Below, piece by piece: positions 4,817 to 5,345 of a stretch of DNA of 5,345 nucleotides. Location: the NCBI GenBank assembly GCA_937895785.1, contig CALBKW010000133.1, positions 1 through 5,345 of the forward strand, in the 5' to 3' direction. Position 1 is the first letter of the stretch. Every line of letters starts with the position of its first letter. Under the pieces are notes generated by a model that saw only the letters and a list, made by a program, of their open reading frames with translations, was not told the DNA's origin and did not search any database. The position numbers and the translations under genes are program-made. Source of the DNA: an uncultured Candidatus Melainabacteria bacterium (lineage in GTDB: Bacteria; Cyanobacteriota; Vampirovibrionia; Gastranaerophilales; Gastranaerophilaceae).

Positions 4817-5345
4817 ATGGTAGCAATTAAACCAGATGAAATTAGTTCTATAATCCGCGATAAGATTAAGAACTACGAAACAAAAACAGAGATATCAAAT
4901 GTAGGCTCTGTACTTGAAGTAGGTGACGGTATCGCTCGTGTTTACGGCTTGAGAAACGTAATGTCAGGCGAACTTGTTGAGTTTGAAGACGGAAAAGGTA
5001 CATTGGGTATTACAATGAACCTAGAAGAAGATAACGTTGGTGTTGTAATTCTTGGTGATTATACTCATATTAAAGAAGGTATGACAGTTAGAACAACATC
5101 AAGAATTGCATCAGTTCCTGTAGGTGAAGGATTAATTGGTAGAATTATTAACCCAACAGGTCAACCTATTGATGGAAAAGGCGAAATTAAATCTGATAAA
5201 ACAATGCCTATCGAAAAAGTAGCTCCAGGGATTGTTGCTAGAAAATCAGTACACGAACCTTTGCAAACAGGTTTAACAGCTATTGATGCATTAACTCCAA
5301 TTGGACGTGGTCAACGTGAACTTATCATTGGTGACCGTCAAACAG
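4817..5345 (+). CDS. atpA: F1Fo ATP synthase subunit alpha, 3'-truncated
   Basis: Non-catalytic nucleotide-binding subunit of the F1 head. The frame is open from the ATG at 4817 to the right edge: 176 whole codons, about a third of the usual ~500 aa. The start M-V-A-I-K-P-D-E-I-S-S-I-I-R is the alpha N-terminal helix that binds delta, and it is especially close to cyanobacterial alpha (M-x-x-I-R-P-D-E-I-S-S-I-I-R). The beta-barrel domain follows: VGSVLEVGDGIARVYGL (29-45), GELVEFEDG (51-59), NLEEDNVGVVILG (68-80). Then come PVGEGLIGRIINPTGQPIDGKG (101-122), APGIVARKSVHEPLQTGLTAID (136-157) and PIGRGQRELIIGDRQT (161-176). The window ends inside the Walker A loop GDRQTGKT. Nothing in the visible part is abnormal. 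In a cyanobacterial-type operon atpG (gamma) would be expected next. Confidence 0.97.
   Translation, partial: MVAIKPDEISSIIRDKIKNYETKTEISNVGSVLEVGDGIARVYGLRNVMSGELVEFEDGKGTLGITMNLEEDNVGVVILGDYTHIKEGMTVRTTSRIASVPVGEGLIGRIINPTGQPIDGKGEIKSDKTMPIEKVAPGIVARKSVHEPLQTGLTAIDALTPIGRGQRELIIGDRQT

Overview
This window is an AT-rich, gene-dense chromosomal stretch, mostly housekeeping. It most likely comes from a non-photosynthetic relative of cyanobacteria (Vampirovibrionia/'Melainabacteria', perhaps the gut order Gastranaerophilales). The main reason is the ATP synthase cluster, which runs a - c - b' - b - delta - alpha with two different b-type subunits. This is the cyanobacterial and chloroplast order. 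The a, b', b and alpha proteins also carry cyanobacterial-style signatures. The low GC, and an export-gate gene beside a FliA-like sigma factor, do not fit a typical photosynthetic cyanobacterium. The taxonomic call is an inference from order and motifs, not from a database search.

Layout. (1) 1-771, plus strand: 3' two-thirds of an FlhB/SctU-family export-apparatus switch protein, cut by the left edge. (2) 804-1478, plus strand: a sigma-70-family factor of the FliA/WhiG kind, 32 bp downstream and probably co-transcribed. (3) 1483-2187, minus strand: a monofunctional biotin-protein ligase (BirA without the DNA-binding domain), convergent with the sigma gene, with only 4 bp between the stop codons. 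(4) 2188-2284: a 97-bp divergent intergenic region with a perfect AT-rich palindrome next to the birA start, a candidate promoter for the atp operon and a three-codon mini-ORF next to the atpB start. (5) 2285-5345, plus strand: atpB, atpE, b' gene, atpF, atpH and the first third of atpA, which runs off the right edge.

How they work together. The a and c subunits form the ion-translocating part of F1Fo-ATP synthase. The b'/b heterodimer and delta form the outer stalk, and alpha is part of the F1 head. The genes are tightly packed, and the translation signals differ: the c subunit, needed in many copies, has the best Shine-Dalgarno; b', b and alpha share a near-identical initiation module; delta is coupled by a TAATG overlap. 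The flhB-like/sigma pair points to a flagellum or type III secretion system encoded to the left of the window.

I found no RNA genes, mobile elements, CRISPR arrays or clear intrinsic terminators, and no gene-free stretch longer than about 100 bp. I do not see a convincing undescribed system here; the findings are modest, checkable oddities inside known families.
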